DNA of 64,000 nt from Planctomycetota bacterium (GCA_963204915.1 CAUJHS010000022.1:310001-374000); one strand, 5' to 3'; counted from the stretch's first letter, positions 36,129 through 45,734 are shown. A program made the numbers and translations. The notes: generated by a model not told the origin, from the sequence alone.

Positions 36129-37610
36129 ATGAGCAGGGTTGAGAAGGCGCCTTACCAAATCATCATCGGGCTGGAGACGCACGTCCAACTAAAGACGCAA
36201 ACCAAGCTCTTTTCACGCAGCAGCACGGCCTTCGGCGCGCCTCCCAATACGCAAACCAGCCCCGTGGATATCGGTCTGCCGGGTTCGCTGCCGGTGATGA
36301 ATCGGCGCGCTTATGAACTAGCGCTGCGAACCGCGGTCGCGTTGAACTGCACGATTCCCCGCTACACCAAATGGGACCGCAAGCAATACTTCTACCCTGA
36401 TTTGCCCAAAGGCTACCAGATCAGCCAGTACGATTTGCCGATGTCGTGCGAGGGCTGGCTTGAGATCAGCGATTCCAAAGACGCCTTCGCGCCCAAACGG
36501 GTGCGCATTATCCGCGCCCACCTGGAGGAAGACGCCGGCAAAAGCATGCATGACGAAGCGGCAGGTAAAGCCGACAGCCGCATCGACTTGAACCGGGCCG
36601 GCACGCCGTTGTTGGAGATCGTCACCTATCCCGATTTGTCGTCACCTCAAGAGGCGAAAGCGTATCTCGAAGAATTGAAACTGCTGCTTTTGTATCTGGA
36701 AGTGTCGGATTGCAACATGGAGGAAGGGAGCCTCCGGGTGGACGCGAACATCAACCTGCACATCGACACGCCTGATGGCGAAGTGGCCACGCCGATTGTC
36801 GAAGTGAAGAACATGAACAGCTTTCGTTCCGTGGAGCGCGCCCTGTCCTACGAAGCCCAGCGGCAGTATGAAGTGTGGCAAGAAACGGGACAAACCAAAG
36901 GACAAGTTCCGAAGCAAACGCGCGGCTGGGACGATCAGGCGCAAGTCACGCGCGGTCAACGACACAAGGAAGAGTCGAGCGATTACCGCTACTTTCCCGA
37001 TCCCGACCTTTGCCCCGTCACCACCACGCCCGAACAAATTGAAGAGGTACAACGGCAACTGGGCGAATTGCCCGCGGCGACGCGCGCACGACTTGTCTCT
37101 CAGTTCGGAATCACGCCGTATGACGCCGATGTGATTGTTAACCAAGGCCGCGGCGTGTTGACCTATTTCGAAGAACTGGCGCAGGCGAGCGGCGATGGCA
37201 AACAAGCAAGCAACTGGGTGCAACAAGACGTCCTGCGCACGCTCAAGGAAACGGCGTGCGCCATCGACGCGTTTCCTGTATCCGCCTTGCGTTTGGCCGA
37301 ACTTCTGCAAGCAGTTCGCAACAACGAAGTGGACAACGCTCGCGCTCGGACCATTTTTGCCGAGATGCTCGGCAGCCGGCTTTCTGCGCGTGAAGCGATG
37401 AAGAAGTTGGGAATTGAGAAGGTTGATGCGTCGGACCTGGAGAATCTGTGCCGCGAGCTTCTCGCCAAGAATCCGCACGTCGTGACGGATGTGAAGAATG
37501 GCAAAGAGAAGGCGATCGGCTCCTTGATTGGGCAAGCACGGCAAAAGAACCCCAACGTCAATCCCAACGACGTGCGGCGCATGTGCTTAGAGCTGATCGC
37601 GAAAGAGTAA
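36129..37610 (+). CDS. gatB: Aspartyl/glutamyl-tRNA amidotransferase subunit B
   Basis: GatB is the kinase subunit of GatCAB, which converts Glu-tRNA(Gln) and Asp-tRNA(Asn) to the amidated forms. The 493-residue length is normal. Motifs include IIGLETHVQLKTQTKLFSR, VDIGLPGSLPVMNRRAYELA, KQYFYPDLPKGYQISQYD, EEDAGKSMHDE, and NRAGTPLLEIVTYPD. The C-terminal YqeY-like tail domain is present (NPHVVTDVKNGKEKAIGSLI). ATG 36129 follows TTGGGAG. No gatA or gatC is seen next to it; the amidase upstream is probably unrelated. Presence of GatB suggests indirect synthesis of Gln-tRNA and/or Asn-tRNA. Confidence 0.95.
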   Translation: MSRVEKAPYQIIIGLETHVQLKTQTKLFSRSSTAFGAPPNTQTSPVDIGLPGSLPVMNRRAYELALRTAVALNCTIPRYTKWDRKQYFYPDLPKGYQISQYDLPMSCEGWLEISDSKDAFAPKRVRIIRAHLEEDAGKSMHDEAAGKADSRIDLNRAGTPLLEIVTYPDLSSPQEAKAYLEELKLLLLYLEVSDCNMEEGSLRVDANINLHIDTPDGEVATPIVEVKNMNSFRSVERALSYEAQRQYEVWQETGQTKGQVPKQTRGWDDQAQVTRGQRHKEESSDYRYFPDPDLCPVTTTPEQIEEVQRQLGELPAATRARLVSQFGITPYDADVIVNQGRGVLTYFEELAQASGDGKQASNWVQQDVLRTLKETACAIDAFPVSALRLAELLQAVRNNEVDNARARTIFAEMLGSRLSAREAMKKLGIEKVDASDLENLCRELLAKNPHVVTDVKNGKEKAIGSLIGQARQKNPNVNPNDVRRMCLELIAKE

Positions 37611-37675
37611 ACTGTAGCCGCGGCGGAATGGTTGAGATTCGCGTTTCCACGGCCAGAAACCGCAAGCCCCGAACC

Positions 37676-38434
37676 TTAGCGAACGACTCGAAGAATCTCA
37701 AACCAGACATACCCTAGGAAGGCAACACTCGCCATTCCCAGACAAGTCACGGCGCCTGTCCAATGCATCCAGTCGCGGCGAAGCCGTAAGAGTAAATCGC
37801 TCGCCATGGCGGTTACGAGCGTCATGACTCCCAACGCGAGGCATGCCCCGTGAAGATGCGCCTGCAAGGCCCAAGGGACGAACATCACACCTCGCCCATA
37901 GGTGGTCCATATCGTCAATAGCAAAACCGCGCGCGAGATCGCGAGAAGCAAAACCACGAATAGCGGCATTCTCCACCGCCATTCCAGGCGGACGCGCCAC
38001 AAGACGGCGAGAATGAGGATCGCGCCAAGCCCCCAGCCGCCGACCTGGTGAATCATCCATTGATCCCAAGGGTATAATCCTCGCCATGCGGCGAACGATC
38101 TCGAGATGACGGCCATCGCACCATCGAGCAGCGCCACAACAGCCGCTAGCACCAACAACCAGTGGCCCGGTTGCGAGGGAAAACTCCCATCGCGACGCCA
38201 AGTGCATTGAAGCAAAAGGTAAAATGTCACGGCCGCCATGCCGTAGGCCATGCTCATGCCTAAATGGGCTGCGCGTACCGTCGCCATATCTTCGGCGGCG
38301 ATTTCACTCCAGTTGGTCATCACGCGAAAACCTGTGAGCGCTGCCGCGCAGCCCAACATCCACAGGAGGAAGTGGATCACCCCCAACCGCGGCGCCGAAG
38401 AAGGACTCGCCCGTGGTTTCATGACCGAGGACAT
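37676..38434 (-). CDS. Seven-helix membrane protein, heme-copper oxidase subunit I-like outline
   Basis: The 252-residue protein has about seven membrane segments. Conserved-looking His residues lie in helices: RAAHLGMSMAYGMAAVTFYL, QWMIHQVGGWGLGAIL and LQAHLHGACLALGVM. Such spacing of H-x-H in membrane helices recalls the NorB/cytochrome oxidase subunit I-type family (small truncated members occur in planctomycetes), but the full set of copper and heme ligands is not visible, so I treat it as hypothetical. ATG 38434 has CAAGG upstream; ATG 38422 is also possible. It is divergent from the alpha-2-macroglobulin gene and convergent with gatB. Confidence 0.6.
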   Translation of the reverse strand: MSSVMKPRASPSSAPRLGVIHFLLWMLGCAAALTGFRVMTNWSEIAAEDMATVRAAHLGMSMAYGMAAVTFYLLLQCTWRRDGSFPSQPGHWLLVLAAVVALLDGAMAVISRSFAAWRGLYPWDQWMIHQVGGWGLGAILILAVLWRVRLEWRWRMPLFVVLLLAISRAVLLLTIWTTYGRGVMFVPWALQAHLHGACLALGVMTLVTAMASDLLLRLRRDWMHWTGAVTCLGMASVAFLGYVWFEILRVVR

Positions 38435-38640
38435 GCGAACGACCTTGAATTGGCGATATTCTATCACGGACGTGAACGGGTCATTTCGAAACGGCAACAC
38501 CGGATGCTTCCGGAAAATCAGCAAGCAATTTTCTTAGCCCGTTCTAAGAAAAGCATTCCTGCCGCGTTAATCGTCTATACTTCCATTCCGTACCATTTAG
38601 CGATTGCGTGGCAGGAGTCGTGTCGCAAAGGAGACGTTCC

Positions 38641-41600
38641 ATGTCGGTCCGAACCTTACTTCGGTGCTTTGGCGGGGTCTTGTTGCTTTCGTTAACCGCC
38701 CTTTTATTGTGGAACGGCGGCATCGCCGAGGAGTCGGCGCCGCAGCCGGGCGGGCCCCAACCCGGAGCCATCTCGACCGATCAGCTCGGCGGCGCCGAAC
38801 GCTATCTCACGTTTCTCAGCACGGACAAACCGCTTTATCGCCCAGGCGAAAAGCTTTACGTTCGCGGCGTTTTGCTGCACCATGCGACCCGCCAACCCTT
38901 CCCCGCTGGAACGGAGGCGAACGCGGTCATCGAGATCAAAGGCCCCAAGGGAGATGTCGTCGCCTCGGGGCAAGTCGTCAGTCAGGAGAGCGTCGTCGGC
39001 TTCCAATGGGACGTGCCTCAAGACCAGTCGGGCGGCGAATATACGATCAGTTTCACCTACCCCCATGAGGGATACACGCCAGCCGAACGGAAGTTTGATA
39101 TTCGCGCCTACCGCGCTCCACGGCTCAAGAGTCAAATCAAATTCCTGCGCGACGGTTACGGCGCCGGAGACACCGTCGTCGCCACGCTTCATACCGAGCG
39201 TGCCGAAGGAGGCGTTCCCTCCGGAGCGCCCGTCACCGTGATTGCCCGCGTCGATGGGATGGAAGCCTACCGCGGCGCGACTCAGGTCGATCCGGAAGGC
39301 AACGCCACAGCCCGCTTTGACCTTCCGCCGCAGATTGCCCGAGGCGAAGGAACGCTCGCCCTGGTGATTGAAGACGGCGGCGTGGTCGAAACCGCCAGCA
39401 AGACCATTCCTATTCTGCTGCAAACGGTCGATCTGACCATGTATCCGGAAGGGGGCGACCTCGTGGCGGGCCTGCCGAGTCGCGTCTATTTCGAGGCGTT
39501 CACGCCTTACGGCGACCCGGCCGATCTAGCGGGAGTGGTGGTCGACGGCGAGGGGACCGAAGTGGCTCAGTTCCGCAGCGAACACGAAGGCCGAGGTCGG
39601 TTCACGTTCACCCCCGAGTTGGGCAAGAAGTACGAACTGCGCATCACGGAGCCCGCCGGCATTGCCACGACGTATCCCTTGCCCGAAGTGAAAGAAAACG
39701 GGGCGGTTATTACTGCGTTGGAAAACATCTCGTCCGCCGGAGGCGATGTGAACGTTGCGGTCGGCGCCGCCCCGGCGGGCGAGTATATCATCTCGCTCCG
39801 TCAGCGTGAGAAAGAAATCTCCCGGCAGTCGCTCAAGCTGGAGCCGGGCAAGCCGCAGGAACTCGCTCTCGCTCCCGGCCAGGCGGATGGTGTTCTCGTT
39901 GTCACCGTGTGGAGTCAGTCCGGCCAACCATTGGCCGAGCGGCTCGTGTTCCGTCAACCGGCGAACGCCCTGAACATCAAGGTTACCGCCAACCAGGAGC
40001 AATATGTTCCCGGCGGCAAAGCTGAAGTGAAGGTCGAGACAACCGGTGGCGACGGCAAGCCGATAAGCGCCATGGTAGGGCTGACCGTGACCGATGAAAG
40101 CGTGCTGGAAATGCTCGACAAGCGGGACCAACCTCCGCGTTTGCCGGTGATGGTGTTGCTCGAAAATGAAGTCAAGGACCTGGCGGACGCCCACGTCTAT
40201 CTGGACGCGGAAAACAAGGACGCGCCGCTCGCCGTCGACTTGTTGCTGGGCGTGCAAGGCTGGCGCCGGTTCGCTGTGATGAACTGGGAAAAACTTCTCG
40301 AAGACCACGGCGATGACGCACGACGCGCCTTGGCGTTTCGGATCGTCACGGTGCGTGACGAGCAACTGCGCGCAGCAAACCGCATGGACTTTTTCTTCGG
40401 AGGAGCGGTTCCCGCGCCCCCCGAGGCGGCAGCGCCCGCGCCGCTGGTCGCGGAAGCGAAGAGCGCTCCGGTTCCCGCAGATTTTTCTGCTCCTGCAGTA
40501 GCCAGCGCCACGGCGGCGGAGGAAAACGCTCCGGCCCCGCAAGCGGACGGTGCGTTCCCTGGCGAGCCCGCCCCTGAGCCCATTGTTGCCGGTGGCGCCG
40601 TTGGACCACTTCCCGACGAAGAGCCGGCTCGCCAGCAGTTAGATGATCTGGCCGATCGCGATGTCGCGGCTAATCCGCTGGGGGACCAGGCGCCTTCCGA
40701 AGCTCAAGGTTTGGGCTTGGAGGCGGAAGTCGGACAGCGGGCGCGGCGCGCCTTAGAGCGAGCAGCGAAAACGGAAGCGGAAGGCAGGCTGTTGGGCAAC
40801 GCCGGCGCCGTGCCGCTGCGAAGCGACTTTGTCTTGGTGCGCGTGTACGCTCACGAAGTGCGACCGAACCGTCCAGCGGGCGAGCGCAGCGACTTTGCCG
40901 AGACGCTCTACTGGCACGCGGGCCTGAAGACGGACGAACGCGGTCAGGCGACCTTCGCCTTTGGCTTGAATGATTCGGTCACAAGTTTCCGCATCGCTGC
41001 CGACGCCTTCTCGGCCCACGGCGGCTTAGGTCAAGGCGATTTGACGATCGAATCAGTCGAGCCGTTCTACCTGGAGCCTAAGATGCCGCTGGAAGTGACC
41101 ACCGGCGACTACGTGCGGCTGCCGATTGGCTTGGTCAACGCCACAAACGCCCCGCTGAATGACGTGACCTGGCGCGTCGAAGCCCATTCGGCCCAGTCCA
41201 GTGCCCAGCATGAAGGCCGCTTGTCCCTCGCCGCGGGAGCAAGGGCCCGCCAGATGCTCAATATCCGCATCGACAAGTTTCACGGACCGGCGAACATCAC
41301 ACTTTCGGCCAATGCGGGCGCCTATGCTGACCGCGTCACGCGCGGCATGAATGTCGTTCCGCTCGGGTTCCCGATCGAAACGAGCAAGGGGGGCATTTTG
41401 GCTCCTGGCGATACGGTGCTGCATTCCATGGAGATTCCTGACACGGTCGTGCCGGGTAGCATCAAAACGCGCGTCGTGGTGTACCCCACACCGCTGGCGA
41501 ACATGACCGAAGCGCTGGAACGGCTGATTCAAGAGCCTTACGGATGCTTTGAGCAGACCAGTTCAACCATTTATCCGCTGGTCATGGCGCAACAGTACTT

Positions 41601-42963
41601 TATGTCGCACCAGGGAGTGGATGCGTCGCTGATCGAACGCAGTGCTGGAATTCTCGAGACCGGTTACAAACGGCTGCTCGGCTTCGAATCGCCCAACGGC
41701 GGCTTCGAATGGTTTGGCGGCGATCCGGGGCACGATGCGTTAACCGCTTACGGCCTGTTGGAATTCTCAGATATGAGCCAGGTGCGGCACGTCGATGGCG
41801 CAATGCTGAAGCGCACGCGCGCCTGGATGCTCGACCAGCGCGACGGCAAAGGCGGTTATCATCGCAAGACGCACACCTTGCATACGTGGGTGACCGATCC
41901 CGAATGCGCTAATACCTACAATACTTGGGCGCTGCTGGAGTCGGGCATCAATGCCGACCTGACCACGGAAGTGCAATGGGTGCGTGACGCGGGCGAAAAG
42001 TCGTCAAATACTTACGTCGTCGCGCTGGCCGCGAACGTGCTGGCCAAGGCCGGCGACGAAGAAGGCCTGAATCACCTGCTCGACAAGCTGGCCGGATCGC
42101 AAACGGAAGATGGTTCGCTGAACGGCGCGACGCAGTCAGTCGTGGGTAGCGGCGGCGAAGCGCTCGCCATCGAAACCACCGCTTTAGCCGTAACGGCGTG
42201 GCTTCAAAACCCCAGTTACGCCGAACAGGTCGAGAAGTCGATCAAGTATCTGGCCGAGGTCTGCAAGGCGGGTCGCTTTGGCTCAACGCAATCAACGGTG
42301 TTGGCGCTGCGTGCGATCGTCGCGTATGACGCCTCTCGCGCGACGCCCAAAGCGCCGGGGTCCGTCGAGTTAATTGTCGATGATAAGCCGGTCGGCGAGC
42401 CGATTTCTTTCAACGCAGACACGCAAGGCGTGATCGAACTGCCGGATCTTGCCGCGCTCCTCACGCCGGGCAAGCATTCCGTGCAACTGCAAATGAACGA
42501 CGGTTCGGCCATGCCCTATTCGGTCACGGTGAACTACCATAGCCTCAAACCAAACTCATCCGACGAATGCAAACTGCAACTCGAGACAACGCTTGCCGAC
42601 GCACAAATTGAAGAAGGCAGCGCTACGGAAGCGAACGTTGTGGTGATCAACACCTCGGACGAAGCGATTCCCACGCCGCTGGCGATTATCGGCATTCCCG
42701 GCGGACTGGAAGTGCGACACGACCAGCTTAAAGAATTAGTGGAAGCCAATCGGATTGCGGCGTACGAAGTTCGCGGGCGCGAAGTTGTGTTGTACTGGCG
42801 GTCGCTGAAAGGAGAGGAGCGCGTCGAACTTCCCCTGAGCCTGGTTGCCGCCGTTCCCGGCGTTTATACAGGTCCCGCCAACCGCGCTTACCTGTATTAC
42901 ACGGACGAGCACAAGACCTGGACCGATGGCTTGAAGGTCGAAATCTCGCCTCGTCAGGAGTAA
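38641..42963 (+). CDS. Bacterial alpha-2-macroglobulin with thioester
   Basis: The 1440-residue exported protein is a protease-trapping alpha-2-macroglobulin. A signal peptide (TLLRCFGGVLLLSLTALLLW) is followed by the MG2-type block STDKPLYRPGEKLYVRG, further beta-sandwich domains, and a family block AMVGLTVTDESVLEM. An Ala/Pro-rich stretch around residues 600-690 follows, the probable bait region. The A2M domain comes next (ETLYWHAGLKTDERGQATF), and the thioester CFEQ lies at Cys969-Gln972 in PYGCFEQTSS. An alpha-toroid complement-like domain follows. No lipobox is present, so it may be soluble or anchored by its signal. AAAGGAG precedes ATG 38641. The transglycosylase pbpC often linked to such genes is not adjacent. 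Confidence 0.92.
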   Translation: MSVRTLLRCFGGVLLLSLTALLLWNGGIAEESAPQPGGPQPGAISTDQLGGAERYLTFLSTDKPLYRPGEKLYVRGVLLHHATRQPFPAGTEANAVIEIKGPKGDVVASGQVVSQESVVGFQWDVPQDQSGGEYTISFTYPHEGYTPAERKFDIRAYRAPRLKSQIKFLRDGYGAGDTVVATLHTERAEGGVPSGAPVTVIARVDGMEAYRGATQVDPEGNATARFDLPPQIARGEGTLALVIEDGGVVETASKTIPILLQTVDLTMYPEGGDLVAGLPSRVYFEAFTPYGDPADLAGVVVDGEGTEVAQFRSEHEGRGRFTFTPELGKKYELRITEPAGIATTYPLPEVKENGAVITALENISSAGGDVNVAVGAAPAGEYIISLRQREKEISRQSLKLEPGKPQELALAPGQADGVLVVTVWSQSGQPLAERLVFRQPANALNIKVTANQEQYVPGGKAEVKVETTGGDGKPISAMVGLTVTDESVLEMLDKRDQPPRLPVMVLLENEVKDLADAHVYLDAENKDAPLAVDLLLGVQGWRRFAVMNWEKLLEDHGDDARRALAFRIVTVRDEQLRAANRMDFFFGGAVPAPPEAAAPAPLVAEAKSAPVPADFSAPAVASATAAEENAPAPQADGAFPGEPAPEPIVAGGAVGPLPDEEPARQQLDDLADRDVAANPLGDQAPSEAQGLGLEAEVGQRARRALERAAKTEAEGRLLGNAGAVPLRSDFVLVRVYAHEVRPNRPAGERSDFAETLYWHAGLKTDERGQATFAFGLNDSVTSFRIAADAFSAHGGLGQGDLTIESVEPFYLEPKMPLEVTTGDYVRLPIGLVNATNAPLNDVTWRVEAHSAQSSAQHEGRLSLAAGARARQMLNIRIDKFHGPANITLSANAGAYADRVTRGMNVVPLGFPIETSKGGILAPGDTVLHSMEIPDTVVPGSIKTRVVVYPTPLANMTEALERLIQEPYGCFEQTSSTIYPLVMAQQYFMSHQGVDASLIERSAGILETGYKRLLGFESPNGGFEWFGGDPGHDALTAYGLLEFSDMSQVRHVDGAMLKRTRAWMLDQRDGKGGYHRKTHTLHTWVTDPECANTYNTWALLESGINADLTTEVQWVRDAGEKSSNTYVVALAANVLAKAGDEEGLNHLLDKLAGSQTEDGSLNGATQSVVGSGGEALAIETTALAVTAWLQNPSYAEQVEKSIKYLAEVCKAGRFGSTQSTVLALRAIVAYDASRATPKAPGSVELIVDDKPVGEPISFNADTQGVIELPDLAALLTPGKHSVQLQMNDGSAMPYSVTVNYHSLKPNSSDECKLQLETTLADAQIEEGSATEANVVVINTSDEAIPTPLAIIGIPGGLEVRHDQLKELVEANRIAAYEVRGREVVLYWRSLKGEERVELPLSLVAAVPGVYTGPANRAYLYYTDEHKTWTDGLKVEISPRQE

Positions 42964-43095
42964 CGGCGCGGGCTCACGGCTTGCGGGCAACGCACTCAAC
43001 CCCACGAGCAAGTGAAGGTCGACCATTCAGAAACGATCCGTCGCACCGAGGTGCAGCCGACTAACGGTGCAAAGCATTTCGCTCTGCGGAAGGAA

Positions 43096-43123
43096 CTCGT
43101 GCTTCGTCTTGACGAAGCACGAG
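43096..43123. repeat. Perfect 12-bp hairpin after the macroglobulin gene
   Basis: CTCGTGCTTCGT at 43096-43107 pairs with ACGAAGCACGAG at 43112-43123 around CTTG. It lies 133 bp after the macroglobulin stop and 99 bp past the end of the SnoaL-like gene on the other strand. No T-tract follows, so it is either a factor-dependent terminator structure or a dispersed palindrome. Nothing else is evident in 42964-43221. Confidence 0.65.
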
Positions 43124-43221
43124 GAATTGGCGGGCATGATCATTCGGGAGCGCGGCAGCGCGACTCTGGGTCACGTGTCGCTCGACACGGAACCGCTACG
43201 CAGGCCGCCGGCGCAAGATCT

Positions 43222-43632
43222 CTACTGAACTTGCAGCGACTGCATCAGCCCGGTTAAATCGAAGCAGTCCCAGCCTTCTCGCATCTTGCCGTTCTCATAA
43301 CGGATCCAGGTCATGCCACGCAGGTGAACCGCACGTCCGGACGGCGGCAGACCCAATCCTTCGCCGGTGTGTGTGCCGGTCATCGTCCAGCGCACGGCAA
43401 CCTGATCTCCTTCGGCGACGGTTCCTTCGACGGTTAAGCGAATATCGGGAAACGCCGACAGCCAAGGCCCGTGGACGCGCTCACGGAAGGCATTCGCTCC
43501 ACGCATCGCCGTACCGACCGGCGGCAAACACTCGGCCTCCGGATCAATGAGTTCTTCAATCGTCTCCCCGCGCCGTTGATTCCAGACTTCTTCAAAAAAA
43601 CGTTTAGCCCGCGTTTCGTTCTCTAGCGACAT
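43222..43632 (-). CDS. SnoaL-like ester cyclase/NTF2-fold protein
   Basis: The 136-residue protein fits the SnoaL-like alpha+beta barrel: an N-terminal helix AKRFFEEVWNQRRGETIEEL, the segment FRERVHGPWLSAFPDIRLTV, then strands VAVRWTMTGTHTGEGLGLPP and GRAVHLRGMTWIRYENGKM with EGWDCFDLTG at the end. Members include polyketide cyclases, but most are of unknown role and no polyketide genes are near. GGGGAGA precedes ATG 43632. It is convergent with the macroglobulin gene. Confidence 0.82.
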   Translation of the reverse strand: MSLENETRAKRFFEEVWNQRRGETIEELIDPEAECLPPVGTAMRGANAFRERVHGPWLSAFPDIRLTVEGTVAEGDQVAVRWTMTGTHTGEGLGLPPSGRAVHLRGMTWIRYENGKMREGWDCFDLTGLMQSLQVQ

Positions 43633-43836
43633 GCAGCATCTCCCCGTGGCAATTACGGCGTCTGAAATAAACCCGTGCTTGCAATTTTTTCAACGTAAGT
43701 CGCAGGTCTTGTGAATCGTTTGCATGAAACAAACCACTCACCTTACAACACCCAGAATCACCAAGATCAACGGTGTCATAAGCAATGCGCCCGAGGACAG
43801 CGTTAGATCGGCATGGCGAAGTCGACAGCCGGACGC

Positions 43837-44943
43837 CTAGTTGTCATAAACCCACCCGAGCGAGAAACGTGTGATCTGCGTCGTGTTCAATCCGCCCTGT
43901 CGCCGGTCGCCGGCGCAATGCGCTAAGAGCACATCGTTTTCTACGAACTCCATGGCGGTGTAACAATACCAACCGTTCGGATCGTCCTCTAATGTTTTCG
44001 TTCGCTCCCAGGTGCGTCCCTCGTCCCGCGAGATCGCCACAGTGAGCGGGGTGCGTTTACCGCGATACGCCTCGGCCACGCCATCGTGGTTATTCCAAAC
44101 CAGCAGCAGATCGTTCGTGTGCGGAATGCGTTTGATCGAGGCGGGCGATAACGGCGAGATGATGTTCGACGGCGCCAAATCGCTCCAGGTATCGCCTTGA
44201 TCTTCGGAATACGCCACGTACTGACTGCCGTGCGGCGTGCGAACGAACATCATCAGTCGGCCGTCTCGCAGTTCCACCACTCCCGGCTCTTGAAACGTAA
44301 GTCGTTCCCCCTGCTGGACGGTACGGCTTTGGCGCCAGGTTTTTCCTGCGTCGTCGGACAGGAAACAACTGATGATTCCTCGTCCGTCAAAGGCTCCTTT
44401 CTCGGCGTCGTTCTTATGCTGGGCGACGGGAAGCACCAATCGGCCGCTCGAAAGCTGCACCGCACGGTCGTTGTTCAACACGTAATAGCCGACGGTGTCA
44501 ATGCACACGGTCGGCTCGCTCCAGGTTTTTGCTTCGTCACGCGAAACGCGCATCACTGGGCGGCAATCCGCTAGCGAATTCTTCCGTAAGTAGAACAGCG
44601 CGATCTCGCCGTTGGCCAGGCGCAGCAGCGAGACCGACATGACGTTAAACCCGCCCTCATTAGGAACGACGGCGACATCGTCATCACTCCAAGTTTCGCC
44701 GCCGTCCTGAGAGAACCGCGCCGCCAAATACGCCGCGGCATGGTCGCTACCACCGCCCGTGAAATGGGTGTACAGAAACATCATGCGGCCATCGTTGAGT
44801 TTTATAAAATCACCCTCGCTGTTCCGAGGGTTGCCGGGCGAAGGAGATAACACCAACGGCCGCTGCACGGCGTCGTCGGCCGGCGCACAAGCAATCGCCA
44901 TCAAGACGAAAAAGCAGGTAAGCACGGGAGGAGTGAATGACAT
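43837..44943 (-). CDS. Exported sialidase/BNR-repeat protein
   Basis: The 368-residue protein has a signal peptide (SFTPPVLTCFFVLMAIACAPA, cleaved near ADD) and a six-bladed beta-propeller pattern. Five Asp boxes are visible: FSQDGGETW, SRDEAKTW, SDDAGKTW, SEDQGDTW and SRDEGRTW. The C-terminal half has RLMMFVRTPHGSQ. Planctomycetes have many such sialidase-fold proteins that act on sulfated or acidic polysaccharides; true sialidase activity is uncertain because the arginine triad cannot be confirmed by eye. ATG 44943 follows GAGGG. No sulfatase lies next to it here. Confidence 0.82.
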   Translation of the reverse strand: MSFTPPVLTCFFVLMAIACAPADDAVQRPLVLSPSPGNPRNSEGDFIKLNDGRMMFLYTHFTGGGSDHAAAYLAARFSQDGGETWSDDDVAVVPNEGGFNVMSVSLLRLANGEIALFYLRKNSLADCRPVMRVSRDEAKTWSEPTVCIDTVGYYVLNNDRAVQLSSGRLVLPVAQHKNDAEKGAFDGRGIISCFLSDDAGKTWRQSRTVQQGERLTFQEPGVVELRDGRLMMFVRTPHGSQYVAYSEDQGDTWSDLAPSNIISPLSPASIKRIPHTNDLLLVWNNHDGVAEAYRGKRTPLTVAISRDEGRTWERTKTLEDDPNGWYCYTAMEFVENDVLLAHCAGDRRQGGLNTTQITRFSLGWVYDN

Positions 44944-45127
44944 GGGCAGCCCTCGCAGAAAAGCCGATTTCCGTTGATGTGTGTTCTGGTTTCGCGCAAC
45001 TCCGTGGAAAACGCCGGATTGTCGCTCATGGCGCTTGCAACCCAAGAGCTTGGATGATAGTACATTACCCACGACGACGCGAGTCGCGCCGTGCGTATCA
45101 TCTTCGACAACTCTCTTGGAAGTTCGT

Positions 45128-45496
45128 ATGCCGGTCCATCTGCAAGCGTCAACGGCGCCGCAAGTCATCGAAGTGCGGGTGAGCGGTCAGCTTCGTAAGG
45201 AAGACTACGAACAATTTACTCCGCACGTGGACTCGCTGATCGAGCAACAGGGCAAAATTCGCATTTATCTGGAACTCCAAGATTTCGCCGGGTGGGACGC
45301 CGGCGCGCTGTGGGCCGACATCAAGTTCAGCGCCAAACATTTCAACGACATCGAACGACTCGCCGTGGTGGGCGACAAACAATGGGAAAGCGGCATCACC
45401 GTGTTTTGCAAGCCGTTCACGACCGCCGAAATCCGATACTTCGAACCTCACTACCAAGAAGCGGCGCGCTCGTGGATCATTAACCGGGACGAATAG
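45128..45496 (+). CDS. STAS/SpoIIAA-like domain protein
   Basis: The 122-residue protein is a single SpoIIAA-like (DUF3478 type) domain: VIEVRVSGQLRKEDYEQFTP, KIRIYLELQDFAGWDAGALW, FNDIERLAVVGDKQWESGIT, and a C-terminal EIRYFEPHYQEAARSWI. Members of this type are small cytoplasmic or lipid-binding proteins; the phosphorylatable Ser of anti-sigma antagonists is not evident. ATG 45128 follows TTGGAAG. It is divergent from the sialidase-like gene and is followed by a small membrane protein gene on the opposite strand. Confidence 0.8.
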   Translation: MPVHLQASTAPQVIEVRVSGQLRKEDYEQFTPHVDSLIEQQGKIRIYLELQDFAGWDAGALWADIKFSAKHFNDIERLAVVGDKQWESGITVFCKPFTTAEIRYFEPHYQEAARSWIINRDE

Positions 45497-45512
45497 CGAA
45501 CGCCCGCCACCC

Positions 45513-45734
45513 CTATCGTCGCTGGAATAATTCGACCAATGCGGCTTGCACCAGAACGATGGACGTTACAAACGCGAAACCGATCAAGGCGTGCCGCGCA
45601 CTCACTCCTAGCGCGCCCAAAATCGCAAATAACGCGCAAAGTCCCGTGGTGAAATACAGCAGGTTCCGCAGGTTGAACTGCGGTCGCTGGGGAAGCGGCG
45701 GTTTTGACGAAAACGGAAATCGGGGTTTGTTCAT
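45513..45734 (-). CDS. Small two-helix membrane protein with planctomycete LRNLL motif
   Basis: The 73-residue product has a Pro/Arg-rich start (NKPRFPFSSKPPLPQRPQ), then FNLRNLLYFTTGLCALFAIL and a second hydrophobic segment (LIGFAFVTSIVLVQAALVEL). The FxLRxLLxxxT pattern at the start of the first helix is, as I recall, very common in planctomycete small membrane proteins and probably marks their topology or processing. Function is unknown. ATG 45734 follows GTGGAGCGG. It lies 57 bp after the stop of the zinc-ribbon/SRPBCC gene on the same strand and is probably its operon partner. Confidence 0.65.
   Translation of the reverse strand: MNKPRFPFSSKPPLPQRPQFNLRNLLYFTTGLCALFAILGALGVSARHALIGFAFVTSIVLVQAALVELFQRR

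Noticed and set aside
34343..37610. Amidase plus gatB as a GatCAB operon
   Set aside because: The amidase lacks GatA-specific sequence and length, a basic-peptide gene on the opposite strand lies between, and no gatC is seen.
37676..38434. Firm assignment as cytochrome oxidase or nitric oxide reductase subunit
   Set aside because: Some helix histidines are suggestive, but the complete ligand set is not visible, so it is left as a membrane protein of uncertain function.
39526..40542. 338-codon minus-strand frame opposite the macroglobulin gene
   Set aside because: Antisense to conserved macroglobulin domains and without recognisable protein features.
43012..43257. 81-codon plus-strand frame after the macroglobulin gene
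   Set aside because: It contains the palindrome at 43096-43123, has no ribosome binding site and overlaps the end of the SnoaL-like gene.
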